Numbered from the stretch's first letter, positions 45,491-57,192 are shown. The stretch is DNA of 64,000 nt from Achatina immaculata (GCA_009760885.1 CM019721.1:19389805-19453804); one strand, 5' to 3'. Notes: generated by a model not told the origin, from the letters alone. Numbers and translations are program-made.

Positions 45491-45579
45491 AACATGACCA
45501 CCAATAAATATCGGTCACGTCATATGATAAATGAATTCGTAAATTTTAATATTTGAAGCTGGTAAGATCCTAAATTAAA

Positions 45580-46605
45580 TTAATCCTGGTTTTAGAAGTA
45601 CAAAAAGATCTTTACTTATGCTTCATTGATTACACCAAGGCATTTGACAAGGTGAAACATGAAGAGATTATTAAAATGCTTGAAGACATAAACACTTAAA
45701 AACAAGGGTTGCGACAAGGATGTGTACTATCTCCAGACCTTTTTTTTTCTCTGTACAGCGAGAATATTATAAGAACGATCATCACAGAACCAGGCATAAA
45801 AGTATGAGGATACAATATTAACAACCTTCGGTATGCTGACGACACAGTACTGATAGCTGAGAACCAACAAGACCTGCAAAATCTCTTGGATAAAGTCACT
45901 AAAGAAAGTGATCAGATGGGGTTTATTTTGAAAATCAAAAAGACAAAGACTATGGTTATATCTAAGAAACAGAATTCTCTAAAATGCAGTATAAAATTAA
46001 ACGGAACCATTCTAAAGCAGGTGCAGAAATTCAAATACCTTGGAGCAGTAATAACTTCAGATGGGAAATGCAGAACAGAAATTAGGAACAGAATAGGCCA
46101 AACAAAGACTGCATTTCAGAGAATGAGAAACATATTAGCTAACACACCCTTATCAATGAATGTTAGAAAAAGAGTCCTAAAATGCTATACTGAACCTATC
46201 TTGTTATATGGAAGTGAATCATGGACAATAGGCAGGTCTGCACAAAAGTCATTAGAACCAGCAGAAATGTGGTTTATTAGAAGAATGTTCTGAACTTATT
46301 AAACAGCAAAAATAACTAATGGAGAATGTCTGTCAGAGCTTGAAAGACAAAAAAAAAAAATCATGTCCAAAAAATACGAGAGAGAGAGAGAGAATGTACT
46401 TTCATAGGACATGCAATGAGAAGAAGGGTCACTGAAAATATTTTACCAACAGAAAAAATAGATGGAAGAGAAATGATACTGGACAGTCTGACGGGATGGT
46501 GTGAGAGGAGATCACCAACTGAACTGATGGCCTGCATGAAGGATCGTGTACTCTGGAGAAGCATAATAGCCAACGCCTGTCGGCACGGCAGATGATGATG
46601 ATGAT
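45580..46605 (+). pseudogene. LINE-A RT/3' end insertion with target-site duplication
   Basis: 5'-truncated LINE-A with motif A (FIDYTKAFDK), VRQGCVLSPDLF, RYADDTVLIAEN, a thumb (FKYLGAVITSDGKCRTEIRN) and the 3' end FIGHAMRR...MILDSLTGWCERR, terminating in a GAT run. GATCCTAAATTAAA flanks it at 45566-45579 and 46606-46619. It has the same internal deletion and stop as the fragment at 43580 and a frame change near 46350. It cannot be active. Confidence 0.9.
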
Positions 46606-46676
46606 GATCCTAAATTAAAAATAAAACAATTAAAAAGTTATATATTTTATTATTCTTCTCCTTCTTTCTTCTTCTT

Positions 46677-47020
46677 CAATCTACCTAGAACTGCGAGCCG
46701 GTATTTTTTGCAGCCGATGCCGTGGAGATGTTGAGACACAGCATCACCATGTCAGACTGGCAGCAGGTTATGGCAACTGTCTTGTCAGTCCAGAAAAGCA
46801 GCTAAAAAAGAAGGGGGGGGGGGTGCAATACTTCTTTAGCAGACTCCACTAAGGTGGGGGACTATGGCGATCCCTGCCTCGTTAGCCAGGCTAGGCCTGT
46901 TGCTGGGGGTACCAACGGAGAGGAGGGACAGGGTCTTGGTCAGCTATGGGTCGCCAGCCCTGACGCCAGCATGTTACCCTATGGGTTGCTGAGTGCCTAA
47001 ACGGACGCATCTTGTACCGA
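46677..47020 (+). repeat. R1 interspersed repeat
   Basis: About 340 bp starting CTACCTAGAACTGCGAGCCG and holding, on its complement near 46940-46990, one and a half units equivalent to the 34-bp minisatellite at 53758 (ATGCTGGCGTCAGGGCTGG). Contains a G run near 46815. No coding sense recognised. Confidence 0.55.
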
Positions 47021-47467
47021 TACCTAAAGCAATATATAAAAACAATATTTAAAAAATATATATGTATTTTTTTTTATTATTCTGCTCATTAAACACTGAC
47101 AGAATTCAAAAGAAAAACTTGCAAGCGGATATTTCAAGGTGAAAATCGCTAACAAGATCAAGGCGAGTCCCAGAGATTTCAAACATCCCTTTAATAACGC
47201 TTGGAGCTCTGTACATAATTAGCCGCGCTCTGCCATTACGCTGTCTGTGAAAGCCGGCATCCAATCAATGCTCTCCTAGCATCTCCCCGCTCTGATACTG
47301 TTTGTTCAGCTCCCATCTTGTCGGTCTATAAGCCGCCTCCAAGACTCTCCACGACTCATCAGATAAAACTACAGCCCTGGTGCCAGCTACGACCTTTCGC
47401 GCCGGTCTCTGACTGATTTGCAACTTAACTTTCTCTGAGAGTGACAAACGTCAAATAGTATTTGAGT
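47021..47467. other. Gene-free stretch, one unassigned 60-codon frame
   Basis: A minus-strand frame at 47265-47447 has balanced composition but no recognised family and no convincing splice signals. Nothing else seen. Confidence 0.4.
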
Positions 47468-47745
47468 ACACATCTATTTATTATCATCATCATAATCATC
47501 ATCTTGTGGCCGTTTCCAAACGGAAGGTTGGCTGCAATAAATCTGCTGTTTCTTGTCTTCGTAGAGAACTCGGCCAAGATTGTCCCTGTCCATCTCTTGA
47601 TGTTGTCCAACCATCTATGTCGCTGTCATCTTCTTGTTCTCTTCACTTTGATCTTGCCCTCAAGAAAGATCTTCAGTATAGTATTGTGCCTTTTGACATG
47701 CCTAAAGTATCTTAGACGTCTTGTTTGTTTGTTTGTCCATTTATA
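47468..47745 (-). pseudogene. LINE-D 3' end, copy 3
   Basis: The minus strand reads RHVKRHNTILKIFLEGKIKVK-like sense near 47640-47730, then MDNIKRWTGTILAE, and ends at a GAT run (47488-47503). It is homologous to 27590-27815. Confidence 0.65.
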
Positions 47746-48334
47746 CATTCAGTGATACCGATGAACTGTATTGATATCTTTATTTAATTTCCTGATGCCG
47801 TCTTTTTTTGGAGTTACATTCTTAACGTCGTCTGATGTGCAATCACCACATTTAGTTATTTTATGAATTCCCCCCTTAAAGATGGCACAAGATGATGATA
47901 CACGGCTCTTTCTAAACCGTCAGAAATGATCAAACACAAATCTCATAAACGTGACTCCTTTCTTCTCGCTTCACCTAAACAAAAAAAAAAAACACTTCTT
48001 CCACTCGCTTAAAGCTAAAGTGAAATCCAATAACTGGAGAGTTTTTGAGGCGACTTGGACAAACAGTCTGTGGAACTTTTCACTGGTCTTTAAGCCGTTT
48101 ATCCCAGGCCGTGTGTGTGACGTAACAACCTCACATCAGTGTCAACGTCTAGGTCACGCCAACTCACTCGCCCGTGACCTTGGCCGTTTCAGAGCCTTGG
48201 CGTGTATCCGTGCAGTGTTTCTCATGCTATACTAACCTCGGCTACTTGGTAGTTCTAGTTTTCTTTTCAAATGGCATTTCCTATAAGCAGAATAGGCCAT
48301 CTAGAAGCTAACCTTCAAATCGAGGCTAAGACTG
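47746..48334. other. Gene-free stretch, no recognisable feature
   Basis: Unique sequence with one A run near 47982. Nothing recognised. Confidence 0.5.
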
Positions 48335-49455
48335 ATGTGTAAAGTTAGCGTACAGTACGAGGTAGACATTGATGTGGTGTAAGCTAGCGTACAGTACGAG
48401 GTAGAGATTGATGTGGTGTAAGTTAGCGTAGAGTACAGGGCAAAGACTTATGTAGTGTAAGTTAGCGTAGAGTACGAGACAAAGATTAATGTGGTGTACG
48501 TTAGAGTAAAGTACAAGGTAGAGATTGACATGGTGTAAGCTAGGGTACAGTACGAGGTAGAGATTGATGTGGTGTAAGTTAGCGTACAGTACGAGACAGA
48601 GACTGATGTGTAAGTTAGCGTACAGTACGAGGTAGAGATTGATGTGGTGTAAGTTAGCGTATAGTACGAGACAGAGACTGATGTGGTGTAGTTAATACAG
48701 AGTATGGGGCAGGAACTCATGTGATGTAAGTCACCAGGGGGCGGAAACTTATGTGGTGTAAGTTAGCATAGAGTATGGGGCAGAGACTTATGTGGTGTAA
48801 GTTAGCGTAGAGTACGGGGCAGAGACTTATGTGGTGTAAGCGTAGAGTACGGGGCAGAGACTTATGTGGTGTAAGTTAGCATAGAGTACGGGGCAGAGAA
48901 TGATGTGGTGTAAGCGTAGAGTACGGGGCAGAGACTGATGTAGTGTAAGCTAGCGTAGAGTACGGGGCAGAGAATGATGTGGTGTAAGCGTAGAGTACGG
49001 GGCAGAGACTTATGTGGTGTAAGTTAGCGTACAGTACGGGGCAGAGACTGATGTGGTGTAAGCGTAGAGTACGGGGCAGAGAATGATGTGGTGTAAGCGT
49101 AGAGTACGGGGCAGAGACTGATGTGGTGTAAGCGTAGAGTACGGGGCAGAGAATGATGTGGTGTAAGCGTAGAGTACGGGGCAGAGAATGATGTGGTGTA
49201 AGCGTAGAGTACGGGGCAGAGACTGATGTGGTGTAAGCGTAGAGTTACGGGGCAGAGAATGATGTGGTGTAAGCGTAGAGTACGGGGCAGAGAATGATGT
49301 AGTGTAAGCGTAGAGTACGGGGCAGAGACTGATGTGGTGTAAGCGTAGAGTACGGGGCAGAGACTGATGTGGTGTAAGCGTAGAGTACGGAGCAGAGAAT
49401 GATGTGATGTAAGCGTAGAGTATGAGGCAGAGAATGATGTGGTGTAAGTTTGCAT
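48335..49455. repeat. 35-39-bp minisatellite
   Basis: About 30 units. Early units are about 39 bp (GTACGAGGTAGAGATTGATG, TGGTGTAAGTTAGC). From about 48820 most are 30-35 bp (GTAGAGTACGGGGCAGAGAC, GTGGTGTAAGC). Confidence 0.92.
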
Positions 49456-49559
49456 AGTCTGCACAGTCCAGTCAATCTACTCCATATCCTGCTCTTGCCA
49501 GCTTCCCAACCTGATCTGTTCCTACAGAACACCATAAACACCTATCATGTAGGATCTCT

Positions 49560-52157
49560 GACCGAAATTTTGTAAGATGGTGCAAAAATAAAAGTGAGGT
49601 CAGATCGTCATCAAGCTATTGGTGACTAAACTAACAAGTTCAAAATAGCAACATGGAATTAGAACTGTATTCATGGCCGGAAAATTAGAAAATGTAAAGA
49701 GGGAAATGGAAAGGACGAAAATCAACATATTAGGAATGAGTGAAGTTAGATGGACAGGTCAGGGAAGATAAACTCTGATAAATATACAATAATATATTCA
49801 GTATGTGAGAAACGTGAACGAGGAGTAGGAATAATATCTGACGAACAAACACCAAGGACACTTGTAGGATATTTGAACATCTCGAACCGAGTCCTGCTAG
49901 CCCAAATGAAAGGACGACCAATAAACATAAATATTATACAAGTGTACGCTCCAACATCTGAAAGCTCTGAAGAAGATGTACAGATATTTTATAATGACAT
50001 AGAGACAGCCCTAAAACACACAAAGTCACATGAAGTTACCACAGTCATGGGAGATTTTAATGCCAAAGTTGGTAAAGGAAGAACTTCAGACATCGTTGGT
50101 GACTATGGACTGGGGGAGAGGAATGACAGAGGTTGTAAATTAATTGAATGGGCAAGAATACATAGCATGGTTGTAGGAAACACCTGGTTTAAACAACATC
50201 CTCGAAGACTGGCAACGTGGTGCAGCCCATACAAAAAGACTTTTAACCAGATAGACTACATATTAATCAACAAACGATCCCGCAATGCGTTACTGACAAC
50301 AAAAACCATGCCAGGAGCTGACTGCAATAGTGACCATGATCCACTCTGTGGAAAAGTTAGAATAAAACTAAAGAAAGCAGGCAGAAAAGTGAGAAACATC
50401 AAACTGAATACAGAACTTCTTAAAAATGACCAAGAACTGCGAGAACAATAAAAAATTATTATAACAAATTGATACAACGCAATAGCAAAGATAAATAGTA
50501 TAGATGAACAATGGGAAATGTTAAGAGATTCTATCCACCAAACTGTTAAGGAGATAATACCACCAAAAAAGAATCCCCTAAAAATAAATGGATGACAGAC
50601 GCCATCTTAGGACTGATGGACAAGAGGAGGAGGAGTAAAAATAACCAAGAAAAATATAACAAGATAAATAAAGAAATAAGACGCAAATGCAGAGAAGCAA
50701 AAGAAGTGTGGTTAAATGAGCAGTGCAGACAGATAGAGGACTCTCATATTAAAGACAGCAAAAACATGCACAAACGAATTAGTGAACTAACAGGCAGGAA
50801 AACAAAATATACCACAGGATGCCTGAAATCAAAAGAAGGTCAAATGTTAATGAGAAAAGACGACATTGTGGACAGAGTACATCGGTGAGCTATATGGAGA
50901 AGAAAGACAAGAAATAACACAATATACTGAAAATTGTGATGGACCACCAATACTTGAAGATGAAATCATAGATGCCATCAAACACATGAAGAAAGGAAAA
51001 GCAACTGGGCCTGATAATATAACAATAGAAGAAATAGAGGCGCTAGAAGAGATAGGAAAAAAAATAATAACCAAGTTACTGAATGACATTTACACCAGTC
51101 GTTACATGCCAAGTGACCTGCTTAAATCCACGTTTATAGCACTACCAAAGAAACCAGGTGCAAAGGAATGTGATGACCACCGGACTATCAGCCTCTCATG
51201 TCACATAACAAAGCTACTTCTTAGAATCATTATGAGAAGAACAAGGAAAAGGATAAAAATGGAAATAGCAGATGAACAGTTTGGATTTGTTGAAGGAAAA
51301 GGAACACACAATGCCATTTATGCTTTACGAACACTAACAGAAAGAGCTTTAGAAGTACAGAAAGATCTCTACTTATGCTTCATTGATTACACCAAGGCAT
51401 TTGACAAGGTAAAACATAATGAAATTATTAAAATGCTTGAAGACATCAATATAGACGGCAAAGACTTGAGGATTGTAGAACATCTATACTGGCAGCAAGA
51501 AGCAGCAGTTCGAGTTGAAAGTAGAACTGGAAAATATCAACCTATAAAACAAGGGGTGCGACAAAGACGTGTACTATCTCCAGACCTTTTTTCTCTGTAT
51601 AGCGAGAATATTCTAAGAACGATAATCACAGAACCAGATGTAAAAATTGGAGGATACGACACAGTCCTGATAGCTGAGAACCAACAAGACCTGCAAAATC
51701 TCTTGGATAAAGTTGCTAAATAATGTGAACAGAAAGGCCTTACTTTGAACATCAAAAAGACAGAGACTATGGTTATATCTAAGAAACAGAATCCACCAGC
51801 ATGCAGTATAAAATTAAATGTAACTATTCTAAAGCAGGTGCAGAAATTCAAACACTTTGGAGCAGTAATAACTTCAGATGGGAAATGCAGAACAGAAATT
51901 AGGAACAGAATAGGCCAAACAAAGACTGCATTTCAGAGAATGAGAAACATATTATGCAACACATCCTTATCAATGAATGTTAGAAAACGAGTCCTAAAAT
52001 GCTATATTGAATCTATCTTGTTATATGGAAGTAAATCATGGACAATAGGCAGGTCTGCACAAAAATCATTGGAAGCAGCAGAAATGTGGTTTATCAGAAG
52101 CATGCTGCGAATCCTCTGGACAGCAAAAATAACTAATGAAGAATGTATGAGACATTA
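49560..52157 (+). pseudogene. LINE-A, longest copy (EN and RT), inactive
   Basis: RTE-type LINE from the endonuclease N-terminus (IATWN at about 49638) to the thumb. Motifs: VYAPTSES, GDFNAKVG, QIDYILIN, SDHDP, KKGKATGPDN, LPKKPGAKECDDHR, EQFGFVEGKGTHNAIYALR, FIDYTKAFDKV and GVRQRRVLSPDLF. Where motif C should be, GGYDTVLIAEN joins directly: 27 bases including the YADD box are missing at about 51657 compared with 43790-43830. It also has an early frameshift near 49645, a stop at 50449-50451 and frame changes near 50575 and 50880. The 3' part is replaced after 52157 by other sequence. Confidence 0.92.
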
Positions 52158-53064
52158 CAAGTACAATGAAATCAATCACGCAGGATGTAACAAAGTTACT
52201 AATCACAAGTGCAAGGTAATCAATCACGCAGGATTTCACACAGTTACTAATTCACAAATCCCACCAACACAGCGTTTGAATGGCCAGATAAGACTGTCAT
52301 CTGGCGATGCATAAGACCCGAGCCAAAGAAGTTGCAGAGAAACCTCACACCAGCTCCAACGACGGCACCACCACCTTAGGAAGGCCATGAGTTTGTAAGC
52401 GCCGAAATATCTACTCGTTCGCGTACACCGCTCTCATAGTTTGAGAGCCTGTGTGGTTGTTTCGCTCTCCTGCAGTGAATCAGCATGTACTTCTAGAAAC
52501 GCTCCATTTTTTTAAAAGCTGTTGTACAAAAAGAACAATGTTTAAAATGCCTGACTGAATGGCTGGGGGAGGGGGGGGAGAAGAGAGAGAGAGAGAGAGA
52601 GAAAGGACGATTGATGCATTGAGCAATACCAGGGAAACTTTCTCCTACATCTCTCTCTCTCTCTCTCTCTCTCTCCCACATACATGAAGACATAAAAATG
52701 GGACGCAAAAGCTTAGCTAAACAAAAGGAGACATATATCACAATATTAAAAAAAAAACTAGGGGGAAAATGGGAACAATAGATCAAAATCTGAAAGAAAT
52801 AAGGGCATTTTCAATTTCTGGGCAGATTAATAGCGGCTGTGTGTGTGTGTGTGTGTGGGCGCGCGCGTGAGTGAGTGAGTGTTAATTCACTGATAATTCA
52901 GTGCGTTGTCTGTGTTTTGGTATATTCGTTTTTAAGGTAAAAATCTTCTTCTACGTCTGCTAACTCTGGAATCTGCTAACTGGAATTTCTGTTTTGTCCT
53001 GTTTTGTTGTTGTTGTTGTTGGGGGGTGGGGGAGGGTCTCATATTGAAGATTTAATCCACATCT
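52158..53064. other. Unassigned sequence with GA/CT and GT runs
   Basis: Begins with two related AATCAATCACGCAGGAT units (52170-52235), then unique sequence, GA and CT runs (52585-52675), a GT run (52840-52857) and a GTT run near 53005. It separates the LINE-A body from LINE 3' ends. No gene recognised. Confidence 0.5.
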
Positions 53065-53348
53065 AAGCATCATCATGTGTCTTTTGGCCAGGGAAAGTTG
53101 GCTGCACCTGTCCTCCATATGTCTCCATCCTGTGTGTCCACACTGCATCCAGCCAAGCTGGGTCTGGAATATTCTTCTTTATTAGGTCCACCACTCTATA
53201 TCGTTGCTCTTCTTGTTTTCCTATACTGTTCTCTTCTAGTCTGGTTTTCATAATTGTTTACCGTCTCTTGGTGTGACTGAAATATTTCATATGTCCGGTT
53301 CTTTTGGTTTTCATGACTTCTATTTTCCATTTCAGTTGACTGACTACT
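53065..53348 (-). pseudogene. RTE-like LINE 3' end, divergent
   Basis: The minus strand reads QLKWKIEVMKTKRTGHMKYF then a stop near SHTKRR, and later AWLDAVWTHRM to an ATGATG tail. This is the FGHIKRH-type C-terminus in a divergent form. It lies back to back with the LINE-A 3' end that follows. Confidence 0.55.
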
Positions 53349-53690
53349 CCCTGGACAGCAAAACCTAATGGAGAATGTATGAGAAGAGCTGGAGAGACAA
53401 AACATCTTGTCAAAAAGATAAGAGAGAGAGAGAGACAATGTACTTTCACAGGACATGCAATGAGAAGAGGGGGCATTGAAAATATTATAACAACAGGAAA
53501 AATAGAAGGAAGAAGATCAAGAGGAAGACCAAGAGAAATGATACTGGACAGTCTGACGGGATGGTGTGAGAGGAGATCACCAACTGAACTGATGGCCTGC
53601 ATGAAGGATCGTGTACTCTGGAGAAGCATAATAGCCATCGCCAGTCGGCACGGCACCTGATGATGATGATGACGACGACGATGATGATGA
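53349..53690 (+). pseudogene. LINE-A 3' end
   Basis: GERQCTFTGHAMRRG-like sense, then GRRSRGRPREMILDSLTGW and DRVLWRSIIAIASRHGT, ending in a GAT run. It matches the 3' end of the copy at 45580-46605 and could be the missing end of 49560-52157, separated from it by about 1.2 kb. Confidence 0.85.
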
Positions 53691-53757
53691 TGACTGCTTC
53701 CATGTGTGTGATATTTTCTATCCGTGGATTTATAGGCTGAGAGTGAAGCCGCTGACC

Positions 53758-54112
53758 GTTCTGACAATAAGCAACCCACAGCTGACATGCTAGCGTCAGG
53801 GTTGGCTACCCACAGCTGACATGCTAGCGTCAGGGTTGACTACCCACAGCTGACATGCTAGCGTCAGGGTTGACTACCCACAGCTGACATGCTAGCGTCA
53901 GGGTTGGCTACCCACAGCTGACATGCTAGCGTCAGGGTTGACTACCCACAGCTGACATGCTAGCGTCAGGGTTGGCTACCCATAGCTGACATGCTAGCGT
54001 CAGGGTTGGCTACCCACAGCTGACATGCTAGCGTTAGGGTTGGCTACCCATAGCTGACATGCTAGGGTCAGGGTTGGCTACCCATAGCTGACATGCTAGC
54101 GTCAGGGTTGAC
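53758..54112. repeat. 34-bp minisatellite derived from R1
   Basis: About ten units of CAGCTGACATGCTAGCGTCA plus GGGTTGGCTACCCA. The unit matches an internal part of the R1 repeat at 46940-46990, and the sequence right after the array matches R1's outer end. Confidence 0.9.
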
Positions 54113-54689
54113 ACCTTCACAGCATCGGAAGACCAGCTCGCAGTTCTAGGGAGACAGAAGACAGGGCGTGCGACGGAGTTCAAGCTCGCACGTCTTCTGA
54201 CGCCCCGCCTTCAGTGACTGTAAAACTTTCTGTCTTCGCAGTGATTGGCTGGCTCTCACTACTCAGCATGTCAGGTCAAAGAATGGCCAATCAAATGAAC
54301 TGTCTAGATTCTTATCGTCCCACATGAGGTAATACCTGGTAACTTATGCCACAAGATGATGATGATTAACTAATTAATCGGCTTCTTCGCAAGAGACAGC
54401 TGACTGCTTGCCTTAGGGCTGGCCAAGACCCTATTCTACCTAACAGTGGTGCCCCTGGAAACAGACAGCAGTCTAGCCCAATTGAACAGGGATCGTGGGG
54501 GGGGGGGGGGGGGGAGAGAAAGACGAACACGGTCCTAAAATTACTTGGAGCTGAAGTCGGTTGTGTTGGACCAAAAGACGCGTAGCTGTCAGACAAGGCA
54601 ACCAACGCTCTTTTAAGGGAGAATGACAACGAAGAAGAAGAAGAAGAAGATTTGAGATTTTTTTTTAAAAACCTGATATCCTGGCTCAT
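54113..54689. other. R1 end and unassigned sequence
   Basis: 54113-54160 (CTTCACAGCATCGG, GCTCGCAGTTCTAGG) is the complement of the R1 start at 46677. Two CCAAT/ATTGG motifs lie near 54243 and 54285. A G run (54498-54514) and an AAG run (54634-54650) follow. No gene recognised. Confidence 0.5.
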
Positions 54690-55160
54690 TCATTCATTCA
54701 TTCATTTGCATGTCCCTTGCGGAACTTTGCCTCCCAAACAGCACTCCTGTAGGCCTCTCGGTTGTGAGCAAGATGGCCTGCTGCTGTTGCATCCATTTCC
54801 AGATCGTCAACGATGTCTTGCAGCCATCTTCGTCTTGGTCTTCCTCTTTTTCTTTTTCCCATTATGTATCCTTCCAATACGGTCTTCTCTAAATTATCAT
54901 GACGTTTAATGTGTCCAAAATATTTCAGTTTTCTCTCTTTAATCCTCTTCACTAGCCAGCCTTCTTCAATATTAAGCTCTTGTAGTATAGATATATTTGT
55001 TCTTTTTTGTGTCCACGATATTTGGAGAACTCTTCTGTAGCATTTACATTCAAAGGCATTTATGTGTTTCTCAGCTGTTTTGTTAAGTGTCCAGGTCTCA
55101 CAGGCATATGTTGCGATGGGAAAGATGCATGCCCTTAAAAATCTTATTTTTGTGGTTGGC
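54690..55160 (-). pseudogene. LINE-C 3' end, copy 5 (open frame)
   Basis: The minus frame of about 155 codons is intact from TTKIRFLRA through YACETWTLNKTAEKH, RVLQISWTQKRTN, LKYFGHIKRHDNLEKTVLEG and RKRGRPRRRWLQDIVDD to GHANE. The 3' tail is (CATT)n on the plus strand. Only the thumb and C-terminus remain, so it is a 5'-truncated insertion. Confidence 0.9.
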
Positions 55161-55439
55161 TCCGTCAGATAATTCCGTCTTGCACATCCACACAATTTTA
55201 CACAACTCTTCCTATTCTTCTGTACATTGGCACTTAATGGCCTCGGATTTTTTTTTCCTTTTTTCCCATCTCAGCAGGGCCCAACAAACAGGCCCCTGTA
55301 ACAACCTAAGCACAAGATACCAACTCCCTGAAGACAGAGAAGAGTTTTTAAGAAACTCACAAACTACATACTTCCCCCCAAATTAGCACCGGACTCAAGA
55401 AGAAACTGACGAGTAAGTTATCAGATCCCACCATCTTTA

Positions 55440-55740
55440 AATCTGTCTGCAGTGGAGATCGCAGAATTCTCTAAGGAGTGGATCCAGGTGTAGACTGATG
55501 GATCAGCATTCAAGAAAACAGACAATGCAGGGCATGGGGGCACCCCAACTGTTTCCAGACATGACAACAAGGCACACTTCTGCCCAGCCCCCTCCCCCCC
55601 CTCCTTCCGACCATCTCAGCTCTAGTAATGATGCATATCAGACACCTTGACAACCATCAGCACTACAAACAACTGCTTGACAACTGGATACCACTAATAA
55701 TCCTGGCAAATCGGGTCGAAGTTCACGCGTTTTCTTGTGC
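55440..55740 (+). pseudogene. LINE RNase H N-terminal remnant
   Basis: The plus strand reads FSKEWIQV, a stop, then TDGSA (55480-55510), matching the first RNase H motif (YTDGSA). The remainder is frame-broken. Together with 21880-22300 it shows that an RNase H-bearing LINE exists in this genome. Confidence 0.5.
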
Positions 55741-55754
55741 AGCATCTGAACAAT

Positions 55755-55848
55755 CCACTTCCCATCCGATCTGATATCTTTATTCCAAAAGATCAAGTCT
55801 CACAGGCATCATATTTGAGGCTACAGCCAGTGGCGGATTATTAATTAG
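55755..55848 (-). mobile_element. Possible LINE 3' end
   Basis: The minus strand ends TTTTGGAATAAAGATATCAG, a polyA-signal-like end resembling the one at 30505. Very short. Confidence 0.3.
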
Positions 55849-55849
55849 G

Positions 55850-56410
55850 CTGTACAAGCTTAAGTCCACCGGCCTGGGGTAAAGCTGTACAGACTTAAGT
55901 CTAGCCGCCTGGGGTAAAGCTGTATAAGCTTAAGTCTAGCGGCCTGGGGTAAAGCTGTATAAGCTTAAGTCTAGCGGCCTGGGGTAAAGCTGTACAGACT
56001 TAAGTCTAGCCGCCTGGGGTAAAGCTGTATAGACTTAAGTCTGGCCGCCTGGGGTAAAGCTGTACAGACTTAAGTCTAGCCGCCTGGGGTAAAGCTGTAT
56101 AAGCTTAAGTCTAGCCGCCTGGGGTAAAGCAGTATAAGCTTAAGTCTAGCGGCCTGGGGTAAAGCTGCACAGACTTAAGTCTAGCCGCCTGGGGTAAAGC
56201 TGTACAGACTTAAGTCTGGCCGCCTGGGGTAAAGCTGTACAGACTTAAGTCTGGCCGCCTGGGGGTAAAGCTGTACAGACTTAAGTCTGGCCGCCTGAGG
56301 TAAAGCTGTACAGACTTAAGTCTAGCCGCCTGGGGTAAAGCTGTATAAGCTTAATTCTAGCGGCCTGAGGTAAAGCTGTATAAGCTTAAGTCTAGCGGCC
56401 TGAGCTAAAG
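55850..56410. repeat. 36-bp minisatellite with palindromic core
   Basis: About fifteen units of GGGGTAAAGCTGTACAGACT followed by TAAGTCTAGCCGCCT. Many units contain the perfect 12-bp palindrome AGACTTAAGTCT; others have AAGCTTAAGTCT. Confidence 0.92.
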
Positions 56411-56905
56411 AGAAAAAAACTGAATACAGGTTATTCTTTGATGACTTTTATACCAAATAGCGGGAACGCCTTACTAAGTTTAGTCTAGGGACCTGGACTG
56501 TGGTTAATCCGCCACTAGCTACAGGGCACAATCATCACATGATTTCCTGAACCTTGGCCACCTCCAAATTTCCATACGCCTGACATGGCGAACACTGGCG
56601 TGCCGTCACGTGGCTCAGATTTATCGACAGCTTCCTGCTGTCATCAATCCCGCCACCAATCATTTATATATCAGCAGAAAATAATCAATAAACTCTATAC
56701 AAGTCGGGGCCATCACTTTGTCTGAGCCATCTTTTCAGATTAATGTAACGGGTTGATATATCGTCCATTATGTTCAACTCCTGCCGTCCAAGATTACTCT
56801 TTGTCTACACGATATGCACAAATATGAACTGCCCATTTTGTTTAAAATACTCGTTTTGTATTCTGTAATCAGTCTCAGCTTAGTCATGGAATGCAGCGTA
56901 AATAG
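56411..56905. other. Gene-free stretch, no recognisable feature
   Basis: Unique sequence. Nothing recognised. Confidence 0.5.
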
Positions 56906-56907
56906 TC

Positions 56908-57192
56908 GTTATGGGAGAGAGAGAGAGAGAGAGGGAGAGAGAGAGAGAGGGAGAGAGAGAGAGAGAGGGAGGGAGAGAGAGAGAGAGAGGGAGAGAGAGA
57001 GAGAGGGAGAGAGAGAGAGGGAGAGAGAGAGAGGGAGAGAGAGAGAGAGGAGAGAGAGAGAGAGGGAGAGAGAGAGAGGGAGAGGGAGAGAGAGAGGGAG
57101 AGAGAGAGAGAGAGGGAGAGAGAGAGAGAGGGAGAGGGGAGAGAGAGAGAGAGAGAGGGAGAGAGAGAGAGAGAGAGGGAGAGAGAGAGGTT
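56908..57192. repeat. GAGAGAGG microsatellite
   Basis: Almost pure GA with regular GG interruptions. Confidence 0.95.

Larger units (their letters stand above)
41630..45975. repeat. Tandem duplication of about 2.0-2.4 kb
   Basis: Unit 1 is about 41630-43979 and unit 2 about 43980-45975. Both run through the TCTTGTC array, an R1-like segment, the small open frame with ATG at 42269/44650 (offset 2,381), a GA-rich array and the start of a LINE-A fragment. The second unit is shorter because its GA array is about 370 bp shorter. One breakpoint lies in the TCTTGTC array, the other in LINE-A. Confidence 0.92.

Noticed and set aside
42298..45518. Ser/Pro/Leu-rich frames up to 397 codons (minus) and Arg/Glu-rich frames (plus)
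   Set aside because: Purine/pyrimidine strand bias of the GA-rich arrays prevents stops; composition is fully explained by simple sequence.
47265..47447. 60-codon minus-strand frame as an exon of the MANSC-type gene
   Set aside because: Composition is balanced, but there is no convincing splice site, phase match or domain similarity.
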